Part shown: positions 11,101 through 19,506 of the stretch, in pieces
How positions within the stretch are numbered: the stretch's first letter is position 1
Layout of the letters: each line of letters begins with the position of its first letter
From: Peptoniphilus timonensis JC401
Lineage (GTDB): Bacteria > Bacillota > Clostridia > Tissierellales > Peptoniphilaceae
Assembly: GCF_000312025.1 (NCBI RefSeq)
Contig: NZ_HE978598.1
Location: forward strand, 9,135-57,705
Length of the DNA: 48,571 nucleotides
Reading direction: 5' to 3'
Position numbers and translations under genes: made by a program
Notes under the pieces: generated by a model
What the model was told of the DNA's origin: nothing
Databases searched by the model: none
The model's input: only the letters and a program-made list of their open reading frames with translations

Positions 11101-11151
11101 ATCAAAAAGAGCAAGAAAATAAAGCTATTAAATAGCCAAATTTTCTTGCTC
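11101..11151 (-). promoter_or_regulatory. Terminator-like hairpin in the leader of the SLH gene (possible attenuator)
   Basis: Twelve-base perfect arms (11109-11120 and 11140-11151) enclose a further GCTATT/AATAGC stem and are followed, on the minus strand, by TTTTTGATTTTTT. It lies between the promoter at 11263-11292 and the GTG start, so it would stop transcription before the gene unless overcome. A second, weaker hairpin (AGGCGAAA/TTTCGTCT, 11173-11194) sits just upstream. Confidence 0.65.
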
Positions 11152-11210
11152 ATAAAAATTTATATTCAAATAAGACGAAATTATCCTTTCGCCTGAATAT
11201 ACACTTGTAG

Positions 11211-11260
<50 letters not shown>

Positions 11261-11262
11261 TG

Positions 11263-11292
11263 ATTTTAAAAATTCTATTCATAACTTGTCAA
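11263..11292 (-). promoter_or_regulatory. Sigma-A promoter of the SLH protein gene
   Basis: On the minus strand a perfect TTGACA (11287-11292), an 18-base spacer and TAAAAT (11263-11268). The start site would fall at about 11256, i.e. at the edge of the GACA repeat, leaving a leader of about 180 bases before the GTG. Confidence 0.75.
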
Positions 11293-11371
11293 GTCCTTTT
11301 TTGTTTATAACATGAATATATCACTCTTACATTTTCTTTTCAACATTAAAAATCATTTATATATAAATATA

Positions 11372-11398
11372 TAAAAAAACTTGCCAGGTCGGCAAGTT
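11372..11398 (-). terminator. Intrinsic terminator of zupT
   Basis: Arms AACTTGCC and GGCAAGTT (11378-11398, 5-base loop) followed on the minus strand by seven T, just after the zupT stop codon. Confidence 0.9.
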
Positions 11399-11405
11399 CT
11401 CTTTC

Positions 11406-12161
11406 TTATATTAAAGAATCTAAAAACATCATTAGGATAAATCCAAAGATGACTCCATAAGTCGCGGCTCTCTCGTAACCATTGGAGTGAGTTTCTGGAA
11501 TAATTTCATCGCTTATTACAAAAAGCATTGCTCCTCCTGCTAGGGCAAGTATAAATCCAAGTGTTGATGAGAATATTGACACAAGCCAAACTCCCAAAAA
11601 GGCTCCAATGGGTTCAACAAGTCCAGTAAGTGTTGCTATTATAAAACCTTTTTTGCGAGAGTAACCTTCCCTCACAAGGGCAAGGGCAACGGCAAGTCCT
11701 TCTGGCATATTTTGTAATGCTATACCAAAGGCAACTGAAAGTCCATTGGACATATTTTCTCCACCAAAGCCAACTCCAGTGGCAAGTCCTTCTGGAAAAT
11801 TGTGGATTGCTATTGCTATTACAAAGAGCCAAATTTTGGAAAGATTTTTTACATCCACTCCTTCATGTTTCTTGTCAATTAAATGCTCATGAGGTGCATA
11901 CTTATCTATTAAATCAAGCATAAGTGCTCCGCAAAAAATTCCAAGACCTGTAACTATTACTCCCATCTTGCCACTTCCTGCTTCAAGACTCGGTATAATT
12001 AGTGAAAAGCAAGTTGCAGAGAGCATTACTCCAGCAGCTGCTGCGAGTAGTACATCTAGCACCTTTTGGCTCACATTCTTTGCAAAAAATATAGGGATTG
12101 CACCAACCCCTGTCATAAGTCCAGGCACGACACAGCCCAGAATAATAAAAGTTAAATTCAT
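11406..12161 (-). CDS. zupT: ZIP-family divalent metal (zinc) transporter
   Basis: Integral membrane uptake transporter for zinc and other divalent metals. The 251-residue protein has about eight membrane segments. The signature metal-site motifs of the ZupT/GufA branch are present: HNFPEG at 120-125 and QNMPEG at 150-155, both with the conserved Glu. A His-rich cytoplasmic loop (HEH..DKKHEG, around 91-101) is typical of ZIP transporters. The ATG at 12161 has AAGGTG 7 bases before it. An extended -10 promoter precedes it and a terminator follows, so it is monocistronic. The specific metal is inferred from the family. Confidence 0.9.
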   Translation of the reverse strand: MNLTFIILGCVVPGLMTGVGAIPIFFAKNVSQKVLDVLLAAAAGVMLSATCFSLIIPSLEAGSGKMGVIVTGLGIFCGALMLDLIDKYAPHEHLIDKKHEGVDVKNLSKIWLFVIAIAIHNFPEGLATGVGFGGENMSNGLSVAFGIALQNMPEGLAVALALVREGYSRKKGFIIATLTGLVEPIGAFLGVWLVSIFSSTLGFILALAGGAMLFVISDEIIPETHSNGYERAATYGVIFGFILMMFLDSLI

Positions 12162-12190
12162 ATAATCACCTTAATTCTAATTACTAAATA

Positions 12191-12199
12191 ATTATATCA
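12191..12199 (-). promoter_or_regulatory. Extended -10 promoter of zupT
   Basis: On the minus strand TG-A-TATAAT, the extended -10 form, lies about 30 bases upstream of the zupT start codon. I see no good -35 box, which extended -10 promoters do not need, and no clear Zur-type palindrome. Confidence 0.55.
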
Positions 12200-12220
12200 C
12201 ATTAAATCCTTACTTTTTCC

Positions 12221-12249
12221 AAAAAAATAAAGCACGACTGGCGTGCTTT
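12221..12249 (-). terminator. Intrinsic terminator of the typA-cls cluster
   Basis: Arms AAAGCACG (12229-12236) and CGTGCTTT (12242-12249), loop of 5, then ATTTTTTT on the minus strand. Confidence 0.88.
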
Positions 12250-12263
12250 TCTAATTTTATTTT

Positions 12264-12479
12264 TTATAAACTATTTACAGCTCTTCTTATACCGCCCGCT
12301 ATTTCCTCTGCAAATCTTGAAACTTTGTCAAAAAGATCTCCTAGGTTGAAATTTCTTATTCCATTTAATATGAGATGTCTGTCGATTTTTTGATTTCCAA
12401 TAAATATGGAAATATTAAAAAGTTTCATAAGGACAAGGATTAATACCACTATTCCCAAAATTTTTAAAGCTTTTTTCAT
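12264..12479 (-). CDS. Small single-span membrane protein, unknown function
   Basis: A 71-residue protein with one N-terminal membrane segment (about residues 5-28, MKKALK then Ile/Leu/Val-rich) followed by an amphipathic stretch (FDKVSRFAEEIAGGIRRAVN). It starts 8 bases after the stop codon of the metallopeptidase gene, with AGGTGATAAA just before the ATG, and is followed by a terminator, so it is the last gene of the typA-cls-peptidase cluster. I do not recognise a family. Confidence 0.65.
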   Translation of the reverse strand: MKKALKILGIVVLILVLMKLFNISIFIGNQKIDRHLILNGIRNFNLGDLFDKVSRFAEEIAGGIRRAVNSL

Positions 12480-12487
12480 TTTATCAC

Positions 12488-13027
12488 CTAGGTCTTTAAT
12501 TCTCTTTCAATTTCTTCATAATTTGCCATGAACTTCTTGCAAGCACTTAAAAATTTCTTGTTGTGCTTTAAGTGTTTTAGATGAAGAAGTTCATGCAAGA
12601 CTACTGCTTCGATTTGCTCATAGGGTCTCTCTGCCAAATAGAGATTTATTTTTATATCTCCCCTCTTTGGATAGCAAGTTCCCCATCTCACTTTCATCTT
12701 CCGAATTTCATAGGAATTGGCATAAAGCCCTGTCATGGCTTCGTATTTTGGAAAAATTTCATCTAAGACTTTTTTTAATTCTCTTCTATAAATTTTTTCC
12801 AGATCTTCTTCTGATGTAAAGTTCACTTTTTCTCCAAATAAGTGATTTTTGTAGCGTCTTCTTCTCTTGTCATCTTCTTTTAGTTTCTCTATTGTTTCGA
12901 GGTTTTCCTCGATAAAGTTATTTATTTTTCTTTCGCTAATACTTCTTGGAGCTGATACTTTAATTATACCATCTTCTACTTTTATTCGAAGGCTCTTTAT
13001 CTTTTTTCTGTTTATTTCTATATCCAT
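12488..13027 (-). CDS. YgjP/WLM-type zinc metallopeptidase (DUF45)
   Basis: A 179-residue protein of the YgjP-like metallopeptidase family. The zinc motif HELLH is at 145-149, with a third candidate ligand, His155, in KHLKHNKKF, as in the family. The preceding conserved block KVRWGTCYPKRGDIKINLYL begins at 112 and is the DUF45 hallmark. No signal peptide is visible, so it is probably cytosolic. Its ATG shares one base with the stop codon of cls (TAATG), indicating translational coupling. Substrate unknown; in other bacteria these genes often sit next to unrelated housekeeping genes. Confidence 0.88.
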   Translation of the reverse strand: MDIEINRKKIKSLRIKVEDGIIKVSAPRSISERKINNFIEENLETIEKLKEDDKRRRRYKNHLFGEKVNFTSEEDLEKIYRRELKKVLDEIFPKYEAMTGLYANSYEIRKMKVRWGTCYPKRGDIKINLYLAERPYEQIEAVVLHELLHLKHLKHNKKFLSACKKFMANYEEIERELKT

Positions 13028-14490
13028 TATAAAAGTGGTGACAAAAGTCTTGAGAAGGATTCTTTTATTTTTGTTATCCTAGATCTATTGGTATACATTT
13101 CTTTAGTTATCTCTGTGCATTTTTCCAAATCTTTTTTAAAGTCATCCTTTAATTTTTTATTTAATTCTTCATCATACAAGAAGGCATTGACTTCAAAGTT
13201 AAGTTCAAAGGATCTTATGTCAAAATTTGCTGTACCAACGCTTGATAAGTAGTCATCTGATATAACAATTTTTGTGTGAAGAAAACCTCCTTCGTATTGG
13301 TAAACATGAGCTCCCCATCTTATTAATTCTCCTAAAAAGGAAAGTGAAGCCCAGTGAACAAAGGGATGATCTTTTTTTGCAGGAAACATAATATTTACAT
13401 CAACACCACTTAGGGCAGCAACTTTTATTGCTTTAAAAAGTCCTTCATCTGGTACAAAGTAAGGAGTTTGGATATAAAGTTCCTTTCTGGCAGAAGTTAT
13501 AAGTTTTTCATATCCATTTCTTATGGAATCTGCCTTTGTGTCTGGTCCACTGGTAACTATATTTATATCTACTCCATCATCTATTTCATCAAAGATTTCA
13601 GTTGTGAATCCCTTTGTGTGTGCATCAGATGCAAATTTAAAGTCTAAGAAAAATCTCCAAGCTAGTCCATTGACTGCTGGTCCTTCAATTCTTAGGTGAG
13701 TATCTCTCCAATAACCCATAGGTCCCTTGGATATATATTCATCGCCAACATTAAATCCGCCAACGTAAGCAATTCTCTTGTCTATTACTACGATTTTCCT
13801 GTGGTTTCTGTAGTTCATGTGAGTGTTAACTTTATCTATAATTCCTGGGAAAAATATTGCAAATTTAACTCCAGCTTCTTTTAGGGACTTTCTATCCCTA
13901 AGTTTCATTTTCCTAACACCCATACCATCTACTAATAAGTAAACGTCAAGACCATCTTTGGCCTTTGACTTTAGTATATTCATAAATTCAGCGGAAATTC
14001 CATCTGATTTAAAAATATAGTATTGCACATAGATAGTGTGCTTAGCTTTTTTTAAATCTTCAAATAGGGCATCAAATTTTTCCACACCGTCATTATAAAT
14101 TTTTATCTTGTTGTCAGTGTAGAGCATTTCATTTTCTGCCTTGTTAAACATCTCTACCATATCTAGATAATTAGATGTCCTCTTGTTAGAAAATCTAAAA
14201 TCTTTATTTTTTAATTCTCTTAATTGAGCCTTAGATTCCTTGCTAAGGAGTTCATCTTTTTTACTCTTTCCACTAAATATCCTAGATTTTGATATGTCTT
14301 GTCCTATGAAAATATAGAGGATAAAACCTATAAGAGGCAAGAAGTTAATTGCCATTACCCACAAAAGAGTGGATATTGGCTTCTTGTTGTCAAATAAAAT
14401 TATAAAAGTGGATACTAATACATTTATTATAAATAATATTGAATAAACTTGGGCGAAGTTTTTAAACATCCCAAAATATGCACTTAACAT
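13027..14490 (-). CDS. cls: Cardiolipin synthase (phospholipase D family)
   Basis: Membrane enzyme that joins two phosphatidylglycerol molecules into cardiolipin and glycerol. The 487-residue length is normal. Two N-terminal membrane segments (about 14-33 and 41-63) precede two phospholipase D HxKxxxxD motifs: H230/K232/D237 within NHRKIVVIDK and H405/K407/D412 within LHTKIVISDD, each followed by the usual GG/GT..N block (VGGFN, VGTANFD). The start has GAGGAG just upstream. It lies 20 bases after typA and overlaps the next gene by one base, so the cluster is probably one transcript. Confidence 0.93.
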   Translation of the reverse strand: MLSAYFGMFKNFAQVYSILFIINVLVSTFIILFDNKKPISTLLWVMAINFLPLIGFILYIFIGQDISKSRIFSGKSKKDELLSKESKAQLRELKNKDFRFSNKRTSNYLDMVEMFNKAENEMLYTDNKIKIYNDGVEKFDALFEDLKKAKHTIYVQYYIFKSDGISAEFMNILKSKAKDGLDVYLLVDGMGVRKMKLRDRKSLKEAGVKFAIFFPGIIDKVNTHMNYRNHRKIVVIDKRIAYVGGFNVGDEYISKGPMGYWRDTHLRIEGPAVNGLAWRFFLDFKFASDAHTKGFTTEIFDEIDDGVDINIVTSGPDTKADSIRNGYEKLITSARKELYIQTPYFVPDEGLFKAIKVAALSGVDVNIMFPAKKDHPFVHWASLSFLGELIRWGAHVYQYEGGFLHTKIVISDDYLSSVGTANFDIRSFELNFEVNAFLYDEELNKKLKDDFKKDLEKCTEITKEMYTNRSRITKIKESFSRLLSPLL

Positions 14491-14510
14491 CTTCTTCTCC
14501 TCAATTAAAA

Positions 14511-16343
14511 TTATTTATTTTTCTTTGATTTATATCTTGTTTGTGAATTTAAGATTTTCTTTCTAAGTCTAAATTCATTAGGTGTGATTTCTATTAACTC
14601 ATCATCTTCAATAAATTCAAGAGCTTCTTCAAGACTCATTTTTCTTGCTGGAGAAAGTCTAAGAGCTTCATCAGAGCCAGATGCTCTTACATTTGTTTGT
14701 TTCTTTGATTTTGTAACAGAAACTTCGATTTCTACTCCCTTTGGAGATTCGCCAACAACTTGTCCTTCGTAAACATCTTCTCCTGGAACAACAAATAGAG
14801 TTCCACGTTCTTGGGCATTGTTAAGTCCATAAGCTGAAGCTGTTCCTGTGTCAAAGGAAACTATGGAAGCATTAACTCTTCTTGGAATATCTCCTTTAAA
14901 TGGTACATAAGATTCAAAAATAGAATTTAGGATTCCAGAACCCTTAGTGTCAGTCATAAATTCAGTTCTATAACCAATAAGTCCCCTTGATGGAATTATA
15001 AATTCAAGTCTTTGATAACCACCATTTGGTTCAACTATATTTACAAGTTCACCTTTTCTTCTACCAAGCTTTTCTATAACAGAACCTGCATAAACATTGT
15101 CAACATCAATTGTTACTCTTTCAGTTGGTTCAAGTTTTTTGCCATTTTCATCATATTTATATAAAACTTGTGGTTTAGAAACTTGGAATTCATAACCTTC
15201 ACGTCTCATGTTTTCTATTAAAACTGAAAGGTGAAGTTCTCCTCTACCACTTACCTTGAAGGAGTCAGTAGTGTCAGTTTCTTCTACTCTAAGTCCAACA
15301 TCAGTTTGAAGTTCTTTATTTAATCTTGCCTTGATTTGTCTTGAAGTTAAAAACTTTCCTACTCTTCCTGCAAAAGGTGAATCATTTACAGAGAAGTTCA
15401 TAGATATAGTCGGCTCAGAAATTTTTACAAATTCAAGAGCTTCTGTATCTTCTGTTGAAGTAATAGTATCTCCAATATTTATGTCCTCAATACCAGTTAC
15501 GGCAACGATAGAACCTGACCTTGATGAATCTACCTCAACTCTGTCTAGACCTTCAAATTCATAAATTTGTGCAATTTTAATGTTTTCTTGGAAATCTGGC
15601 AATTCTTTATTAACTCTAACAAGTTTGTCATTTTCTTTAATTACACCTTGTTCGATTTTACCAATACCGATTCTTCCAATATATTCATTGTAGTCAATTG
15701 TAGAAATTAAAAGTTTAAAGGGTTCGTCATCTCTTTGTTCTGGACTTGGAATATATTTGATAATAGTTTCAAAAAGTGGGTCCATATTTTCCATCTTGTC
15801 GTCTAAGTCTAGTGCTGCAATGCCTTGTTTTGCAGATGCAAAAACAAAAGGACATTCAAGAACATCATCGTCAGCACCAAGTTCAATAAATAAATCAAGA
15901 ACTTCGTCTACAACATCAAGTGGTCTTGCTTCTGGTCTGTCTACCTTATTTATGCAGACAATAACTGGAAGATTAAGTTCAAAGGATTTCTTTAAAACAA
16001 ATTTCGTTTGAGGCATTGGTCCTTCAAAGGCATCTACTAATAAAACAACACCATTTACCATTTTTAAAACACGTTCAACTTCGCCACCAAAGTCGGCGTG
16101 TCCTGGTGTGTCAATAATATTAATCTTTACACCATTGTGATTCACGGCAGTGTTTTTAGAAAGAATAGTGATTCCTCTTTCCTTTTCAATGTCGTTAGAA
16201 TCCATTACCCTTTCATTAACCTTTTGATTGTCCCTAAAAATACCTGATTGTCTTAGTAGGGCATCAACTAAAGTAGTTTTGCCGTGGTCAACGTGGGCAA
16301 TAATTGCAATATTTCTAATATCTTCTCTTTTCAAAAATCTCAT
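14511..16343 (-). CDS. typA: Translational GTPase TypA/BipA
   Basis: Ribosome-associated GTPase involved in 50S assembly and stress or cold adaptation. At 610 residues it has the family length. The N-terminal GTPase domain shows [10 protein letters not shown] (G1), the TypA-typical RGITI (G2), DTPGHADF (G3) and NKVDRPEA (G4); EF-G-like domains III and V follow, then the TypA-specific C-terminal domain ([46 protein letters not shown]). It starts 250 bases after hisS and is followed closely by cls. Confidence 0.97.
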   Translation of the reverse strand: MRFLKREDIRNIAIIAHVDHGKTTLVDALLRQSGIFRDNQKVNERVMDSNDIEKERGITILSKNTAVNHNGVKINIIDTPGHADFGGEVERVLKMVNGVVLLVDAFEGPMPQTKFVLKKSFELNLPVIVCINKVDRPEARPLDVVDEVLDLFIELGADDDVLECPFVFASAKQGIAALDLDDKMENMDPLFETIIKYIPSPEQRDDEPFKLLISTIDYNEYIGRIGIGKIEQGVIKENDKLVRVNKELPDFQENIKIAQIYEFEGLDRVEVDSSRSGSIVAVTGIEDINIGDTITSTEDTEALEFVKISEPTISMNFSVNDSPFAGRVGKFLTSRQIKARLNKELQTDVGLRVEETDTTDSFKVSGRGELHLSVLIENMRREGYEFQVSKPQVLYKYDENGKKLEPTERVTIDVDNVYAGSVIEKLGRRKGELVNIVEPNGGYQRLEFIIPSRGLIGYRTEFMTDTKGSGILNSIFESYVPFKGDIPRRVNASIVSFDTGTASAYGLNNAQERGTLFVVPGEDVYEGQVVGESPKGVEIEVSVTKSKKQTNVRASGSDEALRLSPARKMSLEEALEFIEDDELIEITPNEFRLRKKILNSQTRYKSKKNK

Positions 16344-16401
16344 CTCATTTCTTCATGTTTCTATCCTATTTTAATCTTAAATAAAAAAAAGTGCAACATA
16401 A

Positions 16402-16448
16402 AATGACCTATAAACCGATATTTTCAAAGTTTATAGGTCATTTTTTTT
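16402..16448. terminator. Long-stem hairpin upstream of typA (probable terminator)
   Basis: Perfect 14-base arms (16402-16415 and 16429-16442) with a 13-base loop. Read on the plus strand it ends in eight T; read on the minus strand it ends in four T. It separates the structured element at 16451-16590 from typA. The better T run points in the direction opposite to the flanking genes, which is odd. Confidence 0.7.
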
Positions 16449-16450
16449 AA

Positions 16451-16590
16451 TGGTAACGACAATAGCAACGAGTTGCTATTGGAGTGGTCTTCACAGTGAA
16501 GCCGAGCCCAGCGATGGCTGAACTGATGAAGAAGCTTATGCAGGACACAAGTCTAATACTACTTATTAATGAGTATTAGACTTGTGACTC
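16451..16590. other. Structured GC-richer intergenic element of unknown type
   Basis: Between hisS and typA lie three strong inverted repeats in 130 bases: 10-base arms with a 2-base centre (16460-16481), CTTCAC-A-GTGAAG (16489-16501), and a perfect 15-base stem with an 11-base loop (16546-16586). The central part is clearly GC-richer than the surrounding DNA. In the plus sense CGAG and AGTG near 16496-16505 can also pair with CTCG and CACT near 16588-16594. No ORF or known riboswitch, tRNA or rRNA signature was found. It could be a non-coding RNA or a non-autonomous mobile element. Confidence 0.5.
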
Positions 16591-16594
16591 GCAC

Positions 16595-17902
16595 TTATTT
16601 CTTGAATCTTTCAACTAATTCATCGAAAGTTACTTCTTCCTGATCTCCAGTCTTCATATCCTTCAAACTATACTTTCTTGACTTAATTTCTTCTTCGCCA
16701 AGTACTATTACATAGTCTACCTTTGTTTGGTCTGCATACTTAAATTTCTTTTTAAGTTTTGCAAATTCTGTATAAACTGAAACTTTTACTCCTTTTTCTC
16801 TTAATTCGCTGAGAAGTTTAATACCATCAGAAAGACAGTCATCCATAGGTATTATCAAAAGATCAACTAGAGATTTTTCTTCACTAGAAATAATTTTTGC
16901 TTCATTTAATTGGTAGAAAAGCCTAGAAAGTCCAATGGAAATTCCAACTCCTGGAAGAGTTTTGTCTGTGTAATAACTTGCAAGATCTTCGTATCTACCA
17001 CCAGAGCAAACTGAACCAATTTTTGGATAATTATCAAGAGTAGTTTCGTAAACTGTTCCTGTATAATAATCAAGACCTCTAGCTATTTTTAGGTCAATGT
17101 CAAATGAGTCTTCATCTATGCCAAAATCTCTCATGTAGCCAACAACTTGAGTAATTTCGTCAAGTCCTTCAAGGAAGATTTCATTTTCTATATTTAAATC
17201 TCTAAGTTGCTCTAGGATTTCATCCACAGATCCACCGATTTTTATAAATTCTAGAATTTTTTCTCCAGAAGCCTTGTCAACTCCAGATTCAGATAATTCT
17301 TCTAGGACACTTTCTTCGCCAATCTTGTCGAGTTTATCCACAGTTCTCAAAACATTCATTGAGTCTTCGATGCCAAGTGAGGCAAAAAATCCCTTTAAAA
17401 TCTTTCTATTATTTAGGTGAATTGTAAAGTCTGTGAATCCTAAATCTTTAAAAGTGTGGAAAATTACAACTGGAAATTCTGCATCATTTACTAGGGATAA
17501 TTCTCCCATACCAATTGTGTCAATATCACATTGGTAAAATTCTCTAAAACGTCCTTTTTGAGCTTTTTCTCCTCTATATACCTTTCCTATTTGATATCTT
17601 TTAAAAGGGAAAGATAAATCGTTCATGTGTTCTACAGTATATCTTGCTAGAGGAACTGTTAGGTCAAATCTAAGACTCATGTCTGTGTCGCCCTTTGAAA
17701 ATCTGTAAATTTGCTTTTCAGTTTCTCCACCGCCCTTTGCTAGTAGGACTTCAGATTTTTCTATAACTGGAGTATCTATTGGCAAAAAGCCGTGTTTTTC
17801 AAAATTCTTTCTTATTATGTCTTTCATCTCATTAAAGAGAATTTGATCCTTTGGAAGTAGTTCCATAAAACCTGGAAGGGTTGATGGTTTTACTATTGTC
17901 AT
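16595..17902 (-). CDS. hisS: Histidyl-tRNA synthetase
   Basis: Class II aminoacyl-tRNA synthetase that charges tRNA-His. The 435-residue protein has the class II motifs: motif 2 region around KRYQIGKVYRGE..GRFREFYQCDID, RFDLTVPLARY upstream of it, the HisRS-specific ARGLDYYTG and GGRYEDLASYY, and motif 3 GVGISIGLSRL. The C-terminal anticodon-binding domain is present. The ATG has AGGAG 7 bases upstream. The gene stands alone: the usual Firmicute partner aspS does not follow, and no T-box leader is visible in the short upstream region. Confidence 0.97.
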   Translation of the reverse strand: MTIVKPSTLPGFMELLPKDQILFNEMKDIIRKNFEKHGFLPIDTPVIEKSEVLLAKGGGETEKQIYRFSKGDTDMSLRFDLTVPLARYTVEHMNDLSFPFKRYQIGKVYRGEKAQKGRFREFYQCDIDTIGMGELSLVNDAEFPVVIFHTFKDLGFTDFTIHLNNRKILKGFFASLGIEDSMNVLRTVDKLDKIGEESVLEELSESGVDKASGEKILEFIKIGGSVDEILEQLRDLNIENEIFLEGLDEITQVVGYMRDFGIDEDSFDIDLKIARGLDYYTGTVYETTLDNYPKIGSVCSGGRYEDLASYYTDKTLPGVGISIGLSRLFYQLNEAKIISSEEKSLVDLLIIPMDDCLSDGIKLLSELREKGVKVSVYTEFAKLKKKFKYADQTKVDYVIVLGEEEIKSRKYSLKDMKTGDQEEVTFDELVERFKK

Positions 17903-18080
17903 GATATCACTCCTGTTTTATAAATTCTTATTTCTTCTTATAGTTATTATTAATATTTTTATTTTATCACATTTAGATATCTTTTTGTACTTTTGTATAG
18001 TATTATATGAAAGTTTTCTTTTTTCACAATATACAAGTGCTATTTTTTAAAATTTTTAAAATTTTATTTGCCCTTCTCTT

Positions 18081-18109
18081 TTGACTTGCGAGTTATTATC
18101 ATTTATAAT
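18081..18109 (+). promoter_or_regulatory. Sigma-A promoter of gltS
   Basis: TTGACT (18081-18086), 17-base spacer, perfect TATAAT (18104-18109), about 50 bases before the gltS start codon. The rest of the 17903-18162 gap is AT-rich with no other feature seen. Confidence 0.88.
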
Positions 18110-18162
18110 AAATTAGTTAATATTTATAACAATATTAATAGAAAATTTCAGGAGGAAAAAAG

Positions 18163-19386
18163 ATGGAAAGAACGGTAATTGAGTTCGGCATGTTCGAAAC
18201 TCTACTTCTCGGCGTATTAGCCATTTACTTGGGAGATTTCCTGAGAAAAAAATTCCCTGTCCTAGTTAAGTACTGTCTGCCTTCAGCAGTAATAGGCGGC
18301 ACTATTGTTTCTATTATAACAATGCTTTTATACTATGCAGGAGTTATGGAACCAAACTTTGATTTCAAAACAGTTAACACTTTATTTTACTGCTTATTCT
18401 TTGCTGCCAGTGGAGCTGCAGCCAGCCTTTCACTTTTGAAAAAAGGTGGAAAGCTTGTAGTTATTTTTGCAGCTTTGGCTGCCATACTTGCTGCTTGTCA
18501 AAATGCAGTAGCACTAGGTGTTGGTAACTTACTGCATGTTCACCCACTTATCTCTATGATGACTGGTTCAATACCAATGACAGGTGGACACGGAAATGCT
18601 GCAAGTTTTGCACCAATAGCTGTTGATGCTGGTCAATCTGCTGCAATGGAAGTTGCAATTGCATCTGCTACTTTTGGTCTTATTGCTGGTTCTCTTATTG
18701 GTGGACCTTATGGTAACTTTATTGTCAGAAGATTTGGCTTTGAAAATCCAGAACTTGACAATCAAGCTACAACAATTGTAGATACTGCAAAAACTGTAAT
18801 GATGAACAAGAAAACTGTGGTTTCTTCTGTCAATATGTTGGTTCTTGCTTGTGGTATTGGTCAATTAGTTTTCTTAGGTCTTCAAAAAACTGGAGCAAAC
18901 ATTCCAATTCACGTTTGTTGTATGCTTGGTGGAATTCTTGTAAGAGTATTTTTAGACAAGACTGGAAGAGCCGAAGATTCACTTCTTGAAGCAATTGATA
19001 CTGTTGGAGATTTTTCTCTTGCACTCTTTGTTTCTATGTCAATTGTAAGTATGAAATTGTGGCAACTAGCAGACCTAGGACCTCAACTTATTGTACTTCT
19101 TCTTGCTCAAGTTGTTCTTGTTCTAGCATTCACATACTTCTTGACATTTAGGCTACTTGGCAAGAATTACGATGCAGCTGTTATGACTGTAGGTCACCTT
19201 GGATTCTCAACAGGAGCTGTTCCAGTTTCAATGACTACAATGAAAACAGTTTGTGACAAATATAGATTTTCTAAACTTGCCTTCTTTGTTGTTCCAGTAA
19301 TTGGTGGTTTTATTTCAAACTTTACAAATGCACTAATAATTACAAAATTCTTGGACATTGCTACAAAAATGGGCATGGGTATGTAA
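18163..19386 (+). CDS. gltS: Sodium/glutamate symporter
   Basis: Membrane carrier of the ESS/GltS family that imports glutamate with Na+. The length (407 residues) and conserved blocks fit: the N-terminal LYLGDFLRKK-like stretch, GGTIVS, the GSIPMTGGHG..ASF re-entrant loop near 140-150, and a second matching loop GHLGFSTGAVPVSMTTM near 345, typical of the two inverted halves. About ten membrane segments are visible. The ATG has AGGAGG 9 bases upstream. It stands alone but faces the glutamate fermentation locus at 26-35 kb, whose Na+-pumping decarboxylase would provide the gradient this carrier uses. Confidence 0.95.
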   Translation: MERTVIEFGMFETLLLGVLAIYLGDFLRKKFPVLVKYCLPSAVIGGTIVSIITMLLYYAGVMEPNFDFKTVNTLFYCLFFAASGAAASLSLLKKGGKLVVIFAALAAILAACQNAVALGVGNLLHVHPLISMMTGSIPMTGGHGNAASFAPIAVDAGQSAAMEVAIASATFGLIAGSLIGGPYGNFIVRRFGFENPELDNQATTIVDTAKTVMMNKKTVVSSVNMLVLACGIGQLVFLGLQKTGANIPIHVCCMLGGILVRVFLDKTGRAEDSLLEAIDTVGDFSLALFVSMSIVSMKLWQLADLGPQLIVLLLAQVVLVLAFTYFLTFRLLGKNYDAAVMTVGHLGFSTGAVPVSMTTMKTVCDKYRFSKLAFFVVPVIGGFISNFTNALIITKFLDIATKMGMGM

Positions 19387-19436
19387 TTTAAAATTTAATA
19401 ATTCTTAAATTATATTTGAAATTTATTTTTGAAAAT

Positions 19437-19474
19437 GTAAAAGGGCTAGTAGTAAAAACTATTAGCCCTTTTCT
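19437..19474. terminator. Bidirectional terminator between gltS and the aldehyde dehydrogenase gene
   Basis: Thirteen-base arms (19441-19453 and 19458-19470) with one G-T pair and a 4-base loop, flanked by A- and T-rich runs on both sides. Confidence 0.88.
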
Positions 19475-19506
19475 TATTTTAAATTTTTATATTTATTTTT
19501 AATTAA

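Noticed and set aside
16521-16545. Hammerhead ribozyme suggested by CTGATGA in the structured element
   Set aside because: The required GAAA core and closing stem II do not follow; only the 7-base motif matches.
17903-18080. A T-box leader in front of hisS
   Set aside because: No AGTA specifier-loop hairpin or TGGNACCGCG antiterminator motif is visible in the short upstream region.
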